DNA of 64,000 nucleotides from Deltaproteobacteria bacterium (GCA_029261835.1 JAJDAO010000056.1:124001-188000), one strand, 5' to 3'; positions 1 through 8,436 are shown, numbered from the stretch's first letter. Numbers and translations are program-made. Notes: generated from the letters alone by a model not told the origin.

Positions 1-249
1 GAAGTCGACGACGAGCCCATTGAAGGCGTCGACCTTCACGCGATCGAGATCCTTCAGCACGCCCTGCAGCATGTCCAGCCGCTCGCTGTCGCTGAAGGTG
101 CCGGACTTGGCGACATTCTTCGCCAACGCCACGACCACCTCGTCGAAGATGGAGAGGCTTCGGTGTATCAAGTCCAGATGACCATTGGTCAGTGGGTCAA
201 AGCTGGCAGGGAAGAGCGCGATCCTCGGTCGGTCCACTTGCACCATCAT
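1..249 (-). CDS. coaD: Phosphopantetheine adenylyltransferase, 3' part cut by window edge
   Basis: CoaD transfers AMP from ATP to 4'-phosphopantetheine, the fourth step of coenzyme A synthesis, in the cytoplasm. Only the first 83 residues are in the window. They show the nucleotidyltransferase opening with PASFDPLTNGH, whose TNGH is the ATP-binding T/HxGH motif, followed by the family-typical FDEVVVALAKN and a SERLDML helix. The start is ATG at 249 (a second in-frame ATG is at 246). The first ATG overlaps the rsmD stop as ATGA, so the two genes are probably translationally coupled; rsmD-coaD is a widespread gene order. The rest of the gene lies left of the window. Confidence 0.93.
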   Translation of the reverse strand, partial: MMVQVDRPRIALFPASFDPLTNGHLDLIHRSLSIFDEVVVALAKNVAKSGTFSDSERLDMLQGVLKDLDRVKVDAFNGLVVDF

Positions 250-827
250 TCTTTCTCTGAGGCGCCTCCATGTGAATCTGCGTGACCTGCCGAGATCAAC
301 CACGAGACAACCGTGTCTCCGTAGCGCCGCTCTTGCTCGACATGCAGCCCGACGACTGGCGCCAGAGGATGGCGTTTTGCGCTCTCGACCACCACCACTG
401 CACCCGGCACCAGCACACGCGCAGCGACGAGCGACTCGAGAGCGCCGTCGGCTTCGCCTGAATCGTATGGTGGATCGAGGAACACGAGATCGAAGCTCAC
501 ACCCGCGGCGCCGAGTCTCCGCAGCGCCCCGCGGGCATCAGAAAGCACGACCTGTACCGCAGCCTCTATATCGAGCCTCCGCAGGTTCTGGCGCAGCACC
601 GAGATTGCCTTCCGCGAGCGATCGACGCTCACTAGACTCTCGGCCCCCCGGGATATCGCCTCTATCCCGAGAGCGCCCGTGCCGGCAAACAAGTCGAGCA
701 CCCGACACCCGCTGAGCTCACCCAAGCGCGCGAAGATCGATTCGCGCACGCGATCGGAGGTCGGTCGCACCCCCGACGGCGCTGCAACGAGCCGCCGTCC
801 ACGCAGAGCACCCGCGATCACACGCAG
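246..827 (-). CDS. rsmD: 16S rRNA (guanine966-N2)-methyltransferase RsmD
   Basis: RsmD methylates G966 of 16S rRNA in the 30S subunit using SAM. The SAM-binding strand reads VLDLFAGTGALGIEA and the N6/N2-amino methyltransferase motif IV reads DPPY (FLDPPYDSG). Family members normally begin MRVIAG or similar. Here LRVIAGALRGRR begins at a CTG codon at 827 with GGGGAGG ending 7 nt upstream, so I place the start there. The open frame continues to an ATG at 932, and GTG codons at 887 and 821 are alternatives, but the extra N-terminus is Arg/Pro-rich and has no family counterpart. The gene overlaps coaD by 4 nt. The function is secure; the start is not. Confidence 0.9.
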   Translation of the reverse strand: MRVIAGALRGRRLVAAPSGVRPTSDRVRESIFARLGELSGCRVLDLFAGTGALGIEAISRGAESLVSVDRSRKAISVLRQNLRRLDIEAAVQVVLSDARGALRRLGAAGVSFDLVFLDPPYDSGEADGALESLVAARVLVPGAVVVVESAKRHPLAPVVGLHVEQERRYGDTVVSWLISAGHADSHGGASEKE

Positions 828-1686
828 AGATCCACCTCCCCGTCGCCGAAACGAGGAGGCTAGTGCGGGTGAAGGTCCTGGCGCCACACCGCCGACGAGT
901 CCCGGCGGCGGCAGACTCGAGCGCCGTCGCATCGTCCGCTATACGTCAGCCACGACACGGCGGAAGCTGTCGCGAATCGTGGGCCCGAGAATCTCGCGAT
1001 GCGCCTGCCGGCTGGACGTACGGGCCACGAGACGGCCATTACATCGACACCGTACGGTTTATTGGTGCATACCCGATAGCCCCGTAAGAGAATTCCCTCG
1101 CTGATTGCCGTCGGCGCCCCCGAGACGTAGCAGCAGTCACTGACGTCGCCGCAGTGGCGCCGATCGGATCGCCGAGTAGCGAAGCGCATACACACCGATA
1201 CATGTCGTCTCCCGCGGGAGAAGGGTATCGCCTCGCGAGGACAGGGTTCCGGGGGGTTGATGCAGCCGACACCGCTGCCTACAATGCGGCCGCTAGAGCG
1301 ACACGATAACTCCACTGTTTTACTCTCTTGAGTGTCACAATCGAAGGCGTAGGCCGGAAGCCGCCGAAAGCCGAAAGCCGGCGAGAACACATAGAGAGCT
1401 TGTGAGGCCATTGCAGAGTCAGAATCGCGCGAGTCCCAGCCAGAGCGGTCCGATCCACCATCGTACTCGGATCGCTGTGAACGAGGCCCGTCGCAGGCCG
1501 CACGCAACACGATCAACCCACTTCCGGGGGGGCTTGAGCTCCAAAGACGTCTGAGCAGGTATTAAGCAGAGAGAAGCTCATGAACCAGGTGGCAACGCAG
1601 CGGGTGTTGCACGGCTCCTGGAGAGAGCGCACGACAGCCTTCACCAACACAGAGTGCGGGCGACAACGAGGAAGGGATCAACAACA
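828..1686. other. Long non-coding stretch between rsmD and the HTH gene
   Basis: About 860 bases with no convincing gene. Open frames exist on both strands (for example 860-1516 minus), but they are Arg/Ser/Cys-rich, lack domains and have no good ribosome binding site. The stretch contains one good sigma-70-type promoter (1257-1285, plus) and some short hairpins, such as CGATCC/GGATCG near 1457-1480. It could carry a small RNA or a long leader for the HTH gene. Confidence 0.5.
1257..1285 (+). promoter_or_regulatory. Sigma-70-type promoter candidate
   Basis: TTGATG (1257-1262) and TACAAT (1280-1285) are separated by exactly 17 nt, close to the housekeeping consensus. Transcription would start near 1292 and run rightwards. 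The next plus-strand gene (HTH) starts at 1687, so the product would be a roughly 395-nt leader or a separate small RNA. Confidence 0.4.
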
Positions 1687-1926
1687 ATGGCCACAGCTGC
1701 AGTCCAGCGCCTCAAGCGAAAACTACCCGAGCGGATCGCACAGGTACGCGGAGACCGTTCACAGCGTCAGTTCGCTCGAGACCTCGGTGTCTTTCAGCAG
1801 AACGTGAACCGCTATGAGAACGGAACCACACCGCACACAGACTTCCTGATCACTCTGGCGACCAAGGAGAGCATCTCGCTTGACTGGCTCCTGCTGGGCA
1901 AGGGAAGAATGAGGCGCAGCCGATAG
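1687..1926 (+). CDS. Small helix-turn-helix (XRE/HTH_3-type) DNA-binding protein
   Basis: A 79-residue protein that is almost entirely one HTH_3 domain. Residues about 20-60 contain RSQRQFARDLGVFQQNVNRY followed by ENG, the layout of Cro/CI-like repressors (helix 2, turn, recognition helix, then the typical YENG). The C-terminal SLDWLLLGKG is also common in this class. The ATG at 1687 is preferred over a GTG at 1654 because an AGGAAGGG stretch precedes it and the domain then begins at a normal distance. The gene stands alone, ahead of a strong terminator. It is probably a transcription regulator; its target is unknown. Confidence 0.8.
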   Translation: MATAAVQRLKRKLPERIAQVRGDRSQRQFARDLGVFQQNVNRYENGTTPHTDFLITLATKESISLDWLLLGKGRMRRSR

Positions 1927-1934
1927 GCACGCAG

Positions 1935-1964
1935 AGAGGCCCGGCCGCCCGGCCGGGCCTCTTT
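1935..1964 (+). terminator. Rho-independent terminator of the HTH gene
   Basis: A perfect 12-bp stem, AGAGGCCCGGCC (1935-1946) against GGCCGGGCCTCT (1951-1962), with a 4-nt loop. It begins 9 nt after the HTH stop codon and ends in a short TTT run. Confidence 0.8.
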
Positions 1965-2273
1965 CGGCTCCTGCTTCAGCACCGCCTCGATCTTCACCGG
2001 CTCGCCAGCCTACCCGCCGTTCCTCCCATCCCACGCCAGTCCGAGTGCGTCGCCAGCGGCTATTCACCGCTGAACCAAATGTGGTAGTCCGCTACCCACT
2101 CCCCGTGGGATCGGCCAGCCGCCACCCGGCACTCGAAACGCATCTCGCCACCCCAGCACAGCGAAACACAGGCCTCCGCAGCAGTTGCATCGGACGAGGG
2201 GCATGCTTCTTGCTCAATCGTTCTCTCGACGCATTCCACCGGGAAGGGGCATGCGAAGGGAGATCGATTCTTC
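1965..2273. other. Intergenic region without visible gene
   Basis: About 310 bases between the terminator and a small membrane protein gene. It presumably holds the promoter of the 2274-3256 operon, but I see no clear -35/-10 pair and no coding signal. Confidence 0.5.
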
Positions 2274-2609
2274 ATGCTGCGTGCACTCGCTGCCACAGCG
2301 CTGGTCCTGACCGGAGCCGACCACTGGACGACGTACCTCTGCTTGCGCAGGCCCGTCTCCGGCTGGGAGGTCACCGAGGCCAACCCGATGGCGGACTGGC
2401 TCTTCCAATCTGCCGGTCTGCTTCCCGGTCTGGCGATCGATAGCGTCATTACGCTCGCCGCGCTGGCCTTTCTTCTCGCCACGCCCGCCGTCTCCCACCG
2501 CGTGAAGGTCTGCTTTCTGGGCGTGATCGCGAGCTCGACCGCGTATGCCGTGATCAACAACTTGAACGCAATCCACGCCATCGGCCTGTGGCCGACGGAG
2601 CTGGGATGA
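2274..2609 (+). CDS. Small membrane protein, DUF5658-like
   Basis: A 111-residue hydrophobic protein with about four membrane segments: near residues 2-25, 42-68, 74-95 and a weaker last one. Near the N-terminus it has a D-x3-T pattern (GADHWTTYLCLRR) followed by an E-x-NPMADWLF segment. This layout is seen in the poorly characterised DUF5658-type membrane proteins. Its ATG lies in a normal context, and its stop overlaps the next gene's ATG as ATGA (2606-2609), so it is probably co-translated with the lytic transglycosylase. Function unknown; the family match is by pattern only. Confidence 0.6.
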   Translation: MLRALAATALVLTGADHWTTYLCLRRPVSGWEVTEANPMADWLFQSAGLLPGLAIDSVITLAALAFLLATPAVSHRVKVCFLGVIASSTAYAVINNLNAIHAIGLWPTELG

Positions 2610-3256
2610 TCATGCGCCGTTCGATCGTCATGACCATCATTTGCATGGGATTGGTCGGACTGTCCTGCCAATTCCTTCCGTCGTCCGAGACACCTGTGCG
2701 CGACACCCTCGCTGCGAACGCCGCCACGCCCTCGTCTTCGCACAAGAGCGAGAGCGCGGCACGCGCTGGACTCGAGCAGCGAATCCTCGACGAGCTGCAT
2801 CGCCTCCACACGGGCCTGTCGGAGCGAGACCGCGTCGCCCTTGCCAAGACCATTGTCGAGGAGGCGACGCTGCATGGCCTCGACCCGGCGCTCGTGTTGG
2901 CGGTCATCCGGGTCGAGAGCGGTGGCTACCACTTGGCGGTTTCACCCGTCGGCGCGATGGGTCTGATGCAGCTCCTTCCAACCACCGCTGAGGAACTCGC
3001 CCGGAAGCTCGACGTGGCGTGGCGCGGCCCGGACTCCCTCTTCGACCCCATCGTCAACGTGAAGCTCGGCACCGCCTATCTGCGACAGCTCTCCGACCGC
3101 TACGACCACATGCCCACCGCTCTGGCCGCTTACAATTGGGGACCGGGTCGTATCGATCGCCGGCTGCGAAGAGGCATCAGCGTACCCAAGCGCTACCCCG
3201 GGCTCGTCATGAAGATCTACGACGAGCGAGAGATCGCCGAGGCGCGTCGATCCTGA
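2606..3256 (+). CDS. Lytic transglycosylase (SLT/MltE-type), probable lipoprotein
   Basis: Cleaves the MurNAc-GlcNAc bond of peptidoglycan to give 1,6-anhydroMurNAc ends. A signal segment (about residues 3-20) ends in VGLSC, a loose lipobox, so it is probably lipid-anchored in the envelope. The SLT domain spans about residues 85-200. The catalytic Glu is in VIRVESGGYH, followed by the family signature GAMGLMQLLPTTA and the C-terminal TALAAYNWGPGRID. The start is ATG 2606 (or ATG 2612), with GGAG at 2597-2600 and an ATGA overlap with the upstream membrane gene. Its anhydroMurNAc product is the substrate of AnmK, encoded at 9188-10354. Confidence 0.9.
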   Translation: MIMRRSIVMTIICMGLVGLSCQFLPSSETPVRDTLAANAATPSSSHKSESAARAGLEQRILDELHRLHTGLSERDRVALAKTIVEEATLHGLDPALVLAVIRVESGGYHLAVSPVGAMGLMQLLPTTAEELARKLDVAWRGPDSLFDPIVNVKLGTAYLRQLSDRYDHMPTALAAYNWGPGRIDRRLRRGISVPKRYPGLVMKIYDEREIAEARRS

Positions 3257-3288
3257 GAGTTCGGCCGGCACGACCACGCTGAGCTTCC

Positions 3289-4791
3289 TCAGCGCTTCGG
3301 CACCCGCTTCGCTCGCCCGATGTCGTCCGTGCGCGTAGCTGGCTCTGTCTCTCGGCCGACCCATGCGGCGAGCCAGCGATCCACCGCATCCATGCCTTCT
3401 CGGCTCCCCTCACGGTAGCCGTTGACGAGAATCGAGAAGACCGCCAGCTCGCCACTCTGCAGACGCGCGAAGCCGGACAAGCTCGTCGCACGCTGGGCTG
3501 ACAACAGGCCGGTCTTGGCCCTCACGAGCCCACTGACATCCATGCTGCGCTTCTCCAGCGTGCCGTCTCGCGCTGCGATCGGAAGCGCCGTCATCAGCTC
3601 CGGCCCGAAGTCGAAGGATCGGTGGGCAAAGCGAAGCGCGTCGACCAGAAGCCGGGGGCTCGCGCGGTTTGCCGGAGACAGGCCGGAGCCGTCGGCAAGC
3701 TTGAGTCCGTCGACGGCCAAGCCCATGGCGCCCAGTACACGCCGCATTTCGGCCAGACCGGCCTGCCAGGTCCCGCGTCCTCCGCCGGCTCTGGCCCCGA
3801 GAGATTTGATCAGGCTTTCCGCGATCGAGTTGTTGCTGTACTTGACGAACAGCCGGACGATCTCCGACAGTGGCCGTCCCTCGAACCGCAGGATCTCTTC
3901 TCCGATGTCTGCGGACTTCGCGCGGCGAACGTTTCCCGCGACGTGAATGCCGTTGGCCTCGAGCTGCATCTTGAATACTGCACCGGCGTAGAGAGCGGGA
4001 TCGGTCACCCTGCGCGGGAAGACGTCCGCTTCGTCGCCGGCGCGCACGACGCCGCGAACCTCAACCACCTCGCCACTCTTGGGCGACACGCCGCTGCCCA
4101 CGACGAGAGTCGGATTCGCTCGACTTTTGCCGGTCGCAGCCAGATTCAAGACACGCAGATAGGGTGTCGGCGGGTCGACATCCACTCGCACTGGATCTTC
4201 GGGGCGGGCGCCCGGCATGACGCGGACGAAGTAGGCGCCGTAGTTCGCCGTCAGGGCCCCAACCGGGGCGTGGTAGGCGCGCGAAGAGACCTTGCCCCAG
4301 TCGGGATGCCAGTACTCCGAGTCGAAGGCACTGTCGTCGACCAGCACATCTCCGCGAACACCTCGCAGACCGCCTCGCCTCAGGTCGGCCGCCAGCCGCC
4401 ACCAATCCTCGGAATTGAGCACCGGATCGCCGCCACCCCGAACCAGCAGGTCCTGGACGAAACCCTCGTCATCCGGTCGGCGATCCGCCAGGATCACCGT
4501 TTCGAACTGATGACTGGGACCAAAGACGTCAAGCGCGGAGATGGCCGTGAGGATCTTCAGATTCGAGGCCGGGATCAGCGCCCGATCCGGGGAATGTGCG
4601 TAGATCTCCCGGCCGTCGCGCTCTCGCACTACCAGCGCCGCGACCTCTGCACCGCGAAGCGATCCGGACGAGAGAAGGCTGTCGAGGCGGCCGGTGAGTT
4701 CGCTGTCGGCACCGGCCGACTGAGCCGTCAAGAACATCAAGATGGCCAGGAGGAAGTGCCTGGTCCAGCGCAAGAATGACCACCGAGGCAA
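3289..4791 (-). CDS. dacB: D-alanyl-D-alanine carboxypeptidase/endopeptidase (PBP4, peptidase S13)
   Basis: A periplasmic low-molecular-mass penicillin-binding protein that removes terminal D-Ala and cuts peptide cross-links. The three active-site motifs are SNLK (SxxK, near residue 76), SNN (SxN, in KYSNNSIAESL) and KTG (in RAKTGLLSA). The large insertion between SxxK and SxN is typical of class C (S13) enzymes. An N-terminal signal peptide (TRHFLLAILMFLTAQSAGA) is clear. The start is TTG at 4791, with GGAGG 5 nt upstream; a TTG at 4806 is the alternative, and no ATG precedes the signal peptide. It is divergent from the SpmA-SpmB fusion gene and converges on the lytic transglycosylase. Confidence 0.93.
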   Translation of the reverse strand: MPRWSFLRWTRHFLLAILMFLTAQSAGADSELTGRLDSLLSSGSLRGAEVAALVVRERDGREIYAHSPDRALIPASNLKILTAISALDVFGPSHQFETVILADRRPDDEGFVQDLLVRGGGDPVLNSEDWWRLAADLRRGGLRGVRGDVLVDDSAFDSEYWHPDWGKVSSRAYHAPVGALTANYGAYFVRVMPGARPEDPVRVDVDPPTPYLRVLNLAATGKSRANPTLVVGSGVSPKSGEVVEVRGVVRAGDEADVFPRRVTDPALYAGAVFKMQLEANGIHVAGNVRRAKSADIGEEILRFEGRPLSEIVRLFVKYSNNSIAESLIKSLGARAGGGRGTWQAGLAEMRRVLGAMGLAVDGLKLADGSGLSPANRASPRLLVDALRFAHRSFDFGPELMTALPIAARDGTLEKRSMDVSGLVRAKTGLLSAQRATSLSGFARLQSGELAVFSILVNGYREGSREGMDAVDRWLAAWVGRETEPATRTDDIGRAKRVPKR

Positions 4792-4983
4792 TCTGGCCTC
4801 CGTCAAAGGCGGGCAGAGGAGTGGGACCCCACCCCCGTCCTGCCCGTTCTACCACCCGACCGGATTCCGTGGGCTGTTGGTTCTCTTCGGGGGGGGTGCC
4901 GAAACGCTTGACGTGAGCCAGCTTATCCGGGAGCCTGCGGTCCGGCAATCGCGGCACGAGACGGGACGTCTTGGGGGGGTCCG

Positions 4984-6297
4984 GTGCTCAACTGGATTTG
5001 GCTCGGGCTGATTCTGGTCTCCATCGCATACGCGTCGTTCATCCCGGGGCGTATGGTGGTGGTTTCGGAGGCACTCCTCGACGGTGCGTCGGCGGCGGTC
5101 ACCCTGGTGATCGGCCTGGTCGGCGGAATGGTCTTCTTCCTCGGGCTGACCCGCGTGGCCTTCGATGGAGGCCTTCGCGACTGGATCGGCCGCGTCCTCG
5201 CCAGGCTTACGCGGCGCCTGTTTCCCGCGGTTCCGCCCGACCACCCGGCTATGGGCGCAATGATCATGAACATGGCCTCCAACATGATGGGGCTGGGCAA
5301 CGCGGCGACTCCGTTCGGCCTGAAGGCGATGAGTGAGCTGGCCCGGCTCAATCCCCACCCGGGTGCAGCCTCCAACGCCATGGTGCTCTTTCTCGCCATC
5401 AACACGTCGGCCATCACCCTGTTCCCGCCATTCGGCACCATCGTCGTGCGACAAGCGACAGACTCGGCGGACGCTTGGGCCATCTGGCCGCCGACCTTGA
5501 TCGCGACCACCTGCTCCACGCTCGCCGCGGTCTGCGCCTACTACGCCCTCGGACGACTTGCGGTATTTCGTCATCGCCCGTTGGCGAACCCGCCCGCCAT
5601 CCAGCTCGACGATCCAGCCGAACCGGAAGAAGCGGATGCAGGGCCGGTCGAGACCCGCGAGCCGGTCACACTCGCGAGCTGGCTGGTCATCGGCGCCTTC
5701 GCAATCGCTGTGTTTTCGGGGCTTGGGCTCGAGGCCGGTCGTCTGCACGGCGAGCTTGGTTTCATCGGTACATTCAAACAGCTCGTGCGCAGTTGGCTCC
5801 TGCCCCTACTGATCGGCGGGTTGCTGTTGATCGGTGTCGCCGGACGCGTGCGCGTCTACGACTCGATGATCGAGGGGGCCAGGGAGGGCCTGCAAGTCGC
5901 GCTGCGCATCGTCCCCTATCTGGTGGCGATTCTCACGGCCGTCGCGATGTTCCGCGCCTCGGGGGCCCTCGACCTGATCATCGCTGCGATCGATCCCTAC
6001 ACGAGCAGCGTGGGCGTACCGGCCGAGGTGCTGCCCATGGCCTTCCTACGCCCACTCTCTGGCTCGGGCGCCTTCGGTGTCATGAGTGAAATCCTGACCG
6101 TGTACGGTCCGGACAGCTTCATCGGGTACCTGACCAGTACGCTGATGGGATCGACGGAAACGACTTTCTACGTGTTGGCCCTCTACTTGGGCGCGGCGGG
6201 CATCGTCGACGGCCGACACGCCCTGGCGGCCTGTCTGATCGGCGACCTCGCCGGCTTCGTCGGCGCCGTGCTGGCGTGCCACTGGTTCTTTGGCTGA
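4984..6297 (+). CDS. Fused SpmA-SpmB membrane protein (Gate/nucleoside-recognition domains)
   Basis: A 437-residue integral membrane protein. Residues 1-190 match spore maturation protein A (IPGRMVVVSEALLDGA, then FPAVPPDHPAMGAMI and GLGNAATPFGLKAM). Residues about 215-437 match SpmB (VPYLVAILTAVAMFRASGAL, FLRPLSGSGAF, YGPDSFIG, GSTETTFYVLALY). In Bacillus these are separate genes behind a carboxypeptidase gene; here they form one chain with a hydrophilic linker near residue 200. The start is GTG 4984 after a G-rich Shine-Dalgarno. It lies divergent from dacB and upstream of the AmgK-MurU operon, which suggests a wall-related role. The transported or sensed ligand is unknown. Confidence 0.9.
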   Translation: MLNWIWLGLILVSIAYASFIPGRMVVVSEALLDGASAAVTLVIGLVGGMVFFLGLTRVAFDGGLRDWIGRVLARLTRRLFPAVPPDHPAMGAMIMNMASNMMGLGNAATPFGLKAMSELARLNPHPGAASNAMVLFLAINTSAITLFPPFGTIVVRQATDSADAWAIWPPTLIATTCSTLAAVCAYYALGRLAVFRHRPLANPPAIQLDDPAEPEEADAGPVETREPVTLASWLVIGAFAIAVFSGLGLEAGRLHGELGFIGTFKQLVRSWLLPLLIGGLLLIGVAGRVRVYDSMIEGAREGLQVALRIVPYLVAILTAVAMFRASGALDLIIAAIDPYTSSVGVPAEVLPMAFLRPLSGSGAFGVMSEILTVYGPDSFIGYLTSTLMGSTETTFYVLALYLGAAGIVDGRHALAACLIGDLAGFVGAVLACHWFFG

Positions 6298-6316
6298 TTC
6301 CGCCGTGAGGAGCGGG

Positions 6317-7465
6317 TTGCATTCGAGTGCGGTCGACGACGAGCAGCAGCTCCGGGAAGCCCTCACTCGGCTGGTCGAGCGCTGCCTCGACGCCTCGCTG
6401 GACCGGCTGGATGAACTGGAGCCCGGTCTGGGTCGCCGGCGCTTCTTTCGGCTCTCCCTCTCGGGCGACGGGCCGGCCAGCGTCATCGCTCGCATGGAAC
6501 CGGTCGCCGCAGCGGACGATCGCGACTCGGGCATCGCTGCCGAACCCGCGCTCGAGCCGCTGCGCACGTTCCTCGCCACGCGGGGACTGCCGGTACCGGC
6601 GCACTACGGCAGCGACCCCGAAATCGGTGTGGTCCTACTCGAAGACCTCGGCACCAACAGCTTGGAGCGCGCGGTCTCGAGCGCTCCACGCGATCGCCGG
6701 ATCCGACTCTACGAGAAGGCCTGTGCGCTGGTGCCGCGGCTGCAAGGCCTGTCGGCCCCGCCCGACGCGATTCCTGCGTTCGCACGTCGTCTCGACGCCC
6801 CACTGATCAAGAGCAAGGGGGTGAAGTTCGCCCAGTGGGTGCTGCCGTGGGGTCTGGCACGACCGGCCCGGCCGGCCGAACGCGAAGTCGTGCAGCGGGC
6901 CTTCACGAAGATCTCACGTGAGTGCGCGGATGCACCGATGCGCCTGGCGCATCGCGATTTCAAAGCCGCCAATCTGCATCTCAGGACACTCGCGAGCGGG
7001 GCTGAAGAACTGGTCATGATCGATCTGCAAGGTGCCCTGCTCGCCGCCCCCGAATACGATCTGGTCTGTCTGCTGCGTGACTCACACGTGCTCCTGCCCG
7101 AGGACGAGGTTCGGACCCATCTTCAGCAGTCGCGGCCACTACTGCCAGACGCACCGCATCCAGACGCGTTCGAGAGGCGCTTCACACTGCTCACGCTTGC
7201 GCGCGTCGCGAAGGATCTGTCGCACTACCTGCACGCCGCTCATGAGCGCGGCGATCAGCGCTACCTCCGGTTGGTGCCAACTGCGCTCCGCAACCTGCGG
7301 GGGGCCGCACAGCGGGCGGCGGCGTGGCACGAAGATCTGCAGGCCCTGGCAGACTTGATCCACTCAGTACCTGAGCCGAACCTCCCGGATCGCATCTCAG
7401 CGCGCACGTCGAGCCCGACCGACTCACCGCCGGACAACGGAGATACTTCCCCTTGCGGGCAATGA
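6317..7465 (+). CDS. amgK: Aminoglycoside-phosphotransferase-fold sugar kinase, AmgK-like (MurNAc/GlcNAc anomeric kinase)
   Basis: AmgK phosphorylates the anomeric carbon of MurNAc to MurNAc-alpha-1-phosphate. The protein has the APH/choline-kinase fold. RRFFRLSL is the glycine-loop equivalent, VVLLEDLG is the hinge, LAHRDFKAANLHL is the catalytic HxDxxxxN loop (HRDFKAAN), and MIDLQGALLAAPEYDL carries the metal-binding Asp. The next gene is a MurU-type nucleotidyltransferase, the usual AmgK partner, which supports this assignment over a generic kinase. The start is TTG 6317, with AGGAG 4 nt upstream; TTG 6290, overlapping the previous gene, is an alternative. The C-terminal 30 residues are Ser/Pro-rich and look disordered. 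Confidence 0.85.
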   Translation: MHSSAVDDEQQLREALTRLVERCLDASLDRLDELEPGLGRRRFFRLSLSGDGPASVIARMEPVAAADDRDSGIAAEPALEPLRTFLATRGLPVPAHYGSDPEIGVVLLEDLGTNSLERAVSSAPRDRRIRLYEKACALVPRLQGLSAPPDAIPAFARRLDAPLIKSKGVKFAQWVLPWGLARPARPAEREVVQRAFTKISRECADAPMRLAHRDFKAANLHLRTLASGAEELVMIDLQGALLAAPEYDLVCLLRDSHVLLPEDEVRTHLQQSRPLLPDAPHPDAFERRFTLLTLARVAKDLSHYLHAAHERGDQRYLRLVPTALRNLRGAAQRAAAWHEDLQALADLIHSVPEPNLPDRISARTSSPTDSPPDNGDTSPCGQ

Positions 7466-8436
7466 TTCTCGCAGCCGGGCTCGGCGCCCGGCTCCAGCCG
7501 CTCTCCCTGCTGCGTGCCAAGCCCGCCATGCCCGTTCTGGGCAGACCGGTGATCGCGTACCTGCTCGAGCTACTGCATCGGCACGGTGTGCGGGAGGTGA
7601 TGATCAACCTTCACCATCTTCCCGACAGCCTACGGGTCGCCGTGAGTTCGTTCTGCCCCCCAGACATGCGCGTCGAGTACTCGCCCGAACGAGTGCCGCT
7701 GGGAACTGGCGGCGGGATCCGCAACGCGCTTGGATTCCTGAGCCAGAGCGACCCCGCGCTCGTGTTGGCCGGCGACATGCTGCTCGATGTCGACTTGACC
7801 TCGCTGGCGGCACGGCATCGCGAGCTTGCGAGCGATTGTACCCTGCTGTTGGGTCGCGACCGACGGCAGCGCGACTTCGGCACGATCGGCATCGATGAAC
7901 GGGGATGCGTGCGACGCATCGCGGATCGCTTCAATCTGGGAGACGAGACGGAAGCCGGCCTATTCCTGGGTGTTCGCGTGCTTTCACCCGCCGCGTACGA
8001 CTACCTGCCCGAGCGGGATGTATTCGAAGACCTCTCGGACTGGCTCGCGCCAGCCCTCGCCAGCGGGCAGCGCGGCATTCGGGGCGAGCTCTTGGACGCT
8101 GAGGAATTCATCTGGCAGCCGGTGGGCTCCCCAGCGGAGTACCTACGGGCAAACCTCGACCCGCCGAGTCTCTCCTTCCTCTCGCGGGACCAGATGATCG
8201 CACCCGGTACCAAGATATCGGGCTCGGGCGCCGATGTAGTGATGGGCGCGCAGGCACGACTGGAGCGCGGAGTCGAGCTCGCGCGGACCGTGGTGTGGGA
8301 AGCGGAGACGGTGCCCGCGGGCTTTCGCGGTGCCGGAGGAGTATTCGCAGGCGGAACCTTCTACCCTTGCGGCGAGGATGTTCCGCTGCGGCGAAGTTGC
8401 GGGAGCACTCTCGATCGGGAGCAGCGCGATGAATGA
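7453..8436 (+). CDS. murU: Nucleotidyltransferase, MurU-like (MurNAc-1-phosphate uridylyltransferase)
   Basis: Converts MurNAc-1-P and UTP to UDP-MurNAc, bypassing fosfomycin-sensitive MurA/MurB. The N-terminus MILAAGLGARLQPLSLLRAK, then PAMPVLGRP, is the sugar-nucleotidyltransferase signature with its catalytic Arg and Lys. GTGGGIRNAL and VLAGDMLLDVDLTSL follow, the latter with the metal-binding Asp. At 327 residues it is about 100 longer than typical MurU. The extra C-terminus (from about residue 240) has hexapeptide-like repeats and resembles the beta-helix of mannose-1-P guanylyltransferases, so another NDP-sugar product is possible. Start TTG 7453 (LRAMILAAG) or ATG 7462, which overlaps the kinase stop as ATGA. 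Confidence 0.82.
   Translation: MRAMILAAGLGARLQPLSLLRAKPAMPVLGRPVIAYLLELLHRHGVREVMINLHHLPDSLRVAVSSFCPPDMRVEYSPERVPLGTGGGIRNALGFLSQSDPALVLAGDMLLDVDLTSLAARHRELASDCTLLLGRDRRQRDFGTIGIDERGCVRRIADRFNLGDETEAGLFLGVRVLSPAAYDYLPERDVFEDLSDWLAPALASGQRGIRGELLDAEEFIWQPVGSPAEYLRANLDPPSLSFLSRDQMIAPGTKISGSGADVVMGAQARLERGVELARTVVWEAETVPAGFRGAGGVFAGGTFYPCGEDVPLRRSCGSTLDREQRDE

Noticed and set aside
860..1516. 218-codon open frame on the minus strand
   Set aside because: Arg/Ser/Cys-rich composition, no domain, no ribosome binding site, and it overlaps the 5' end of rsmD.
3622..4779. 385-codon open frame antisense to dacB
   Set aside because: It is the mirror frame of a well-supported dacB gene, with His/Gly/Arg-rich composition and no domain.
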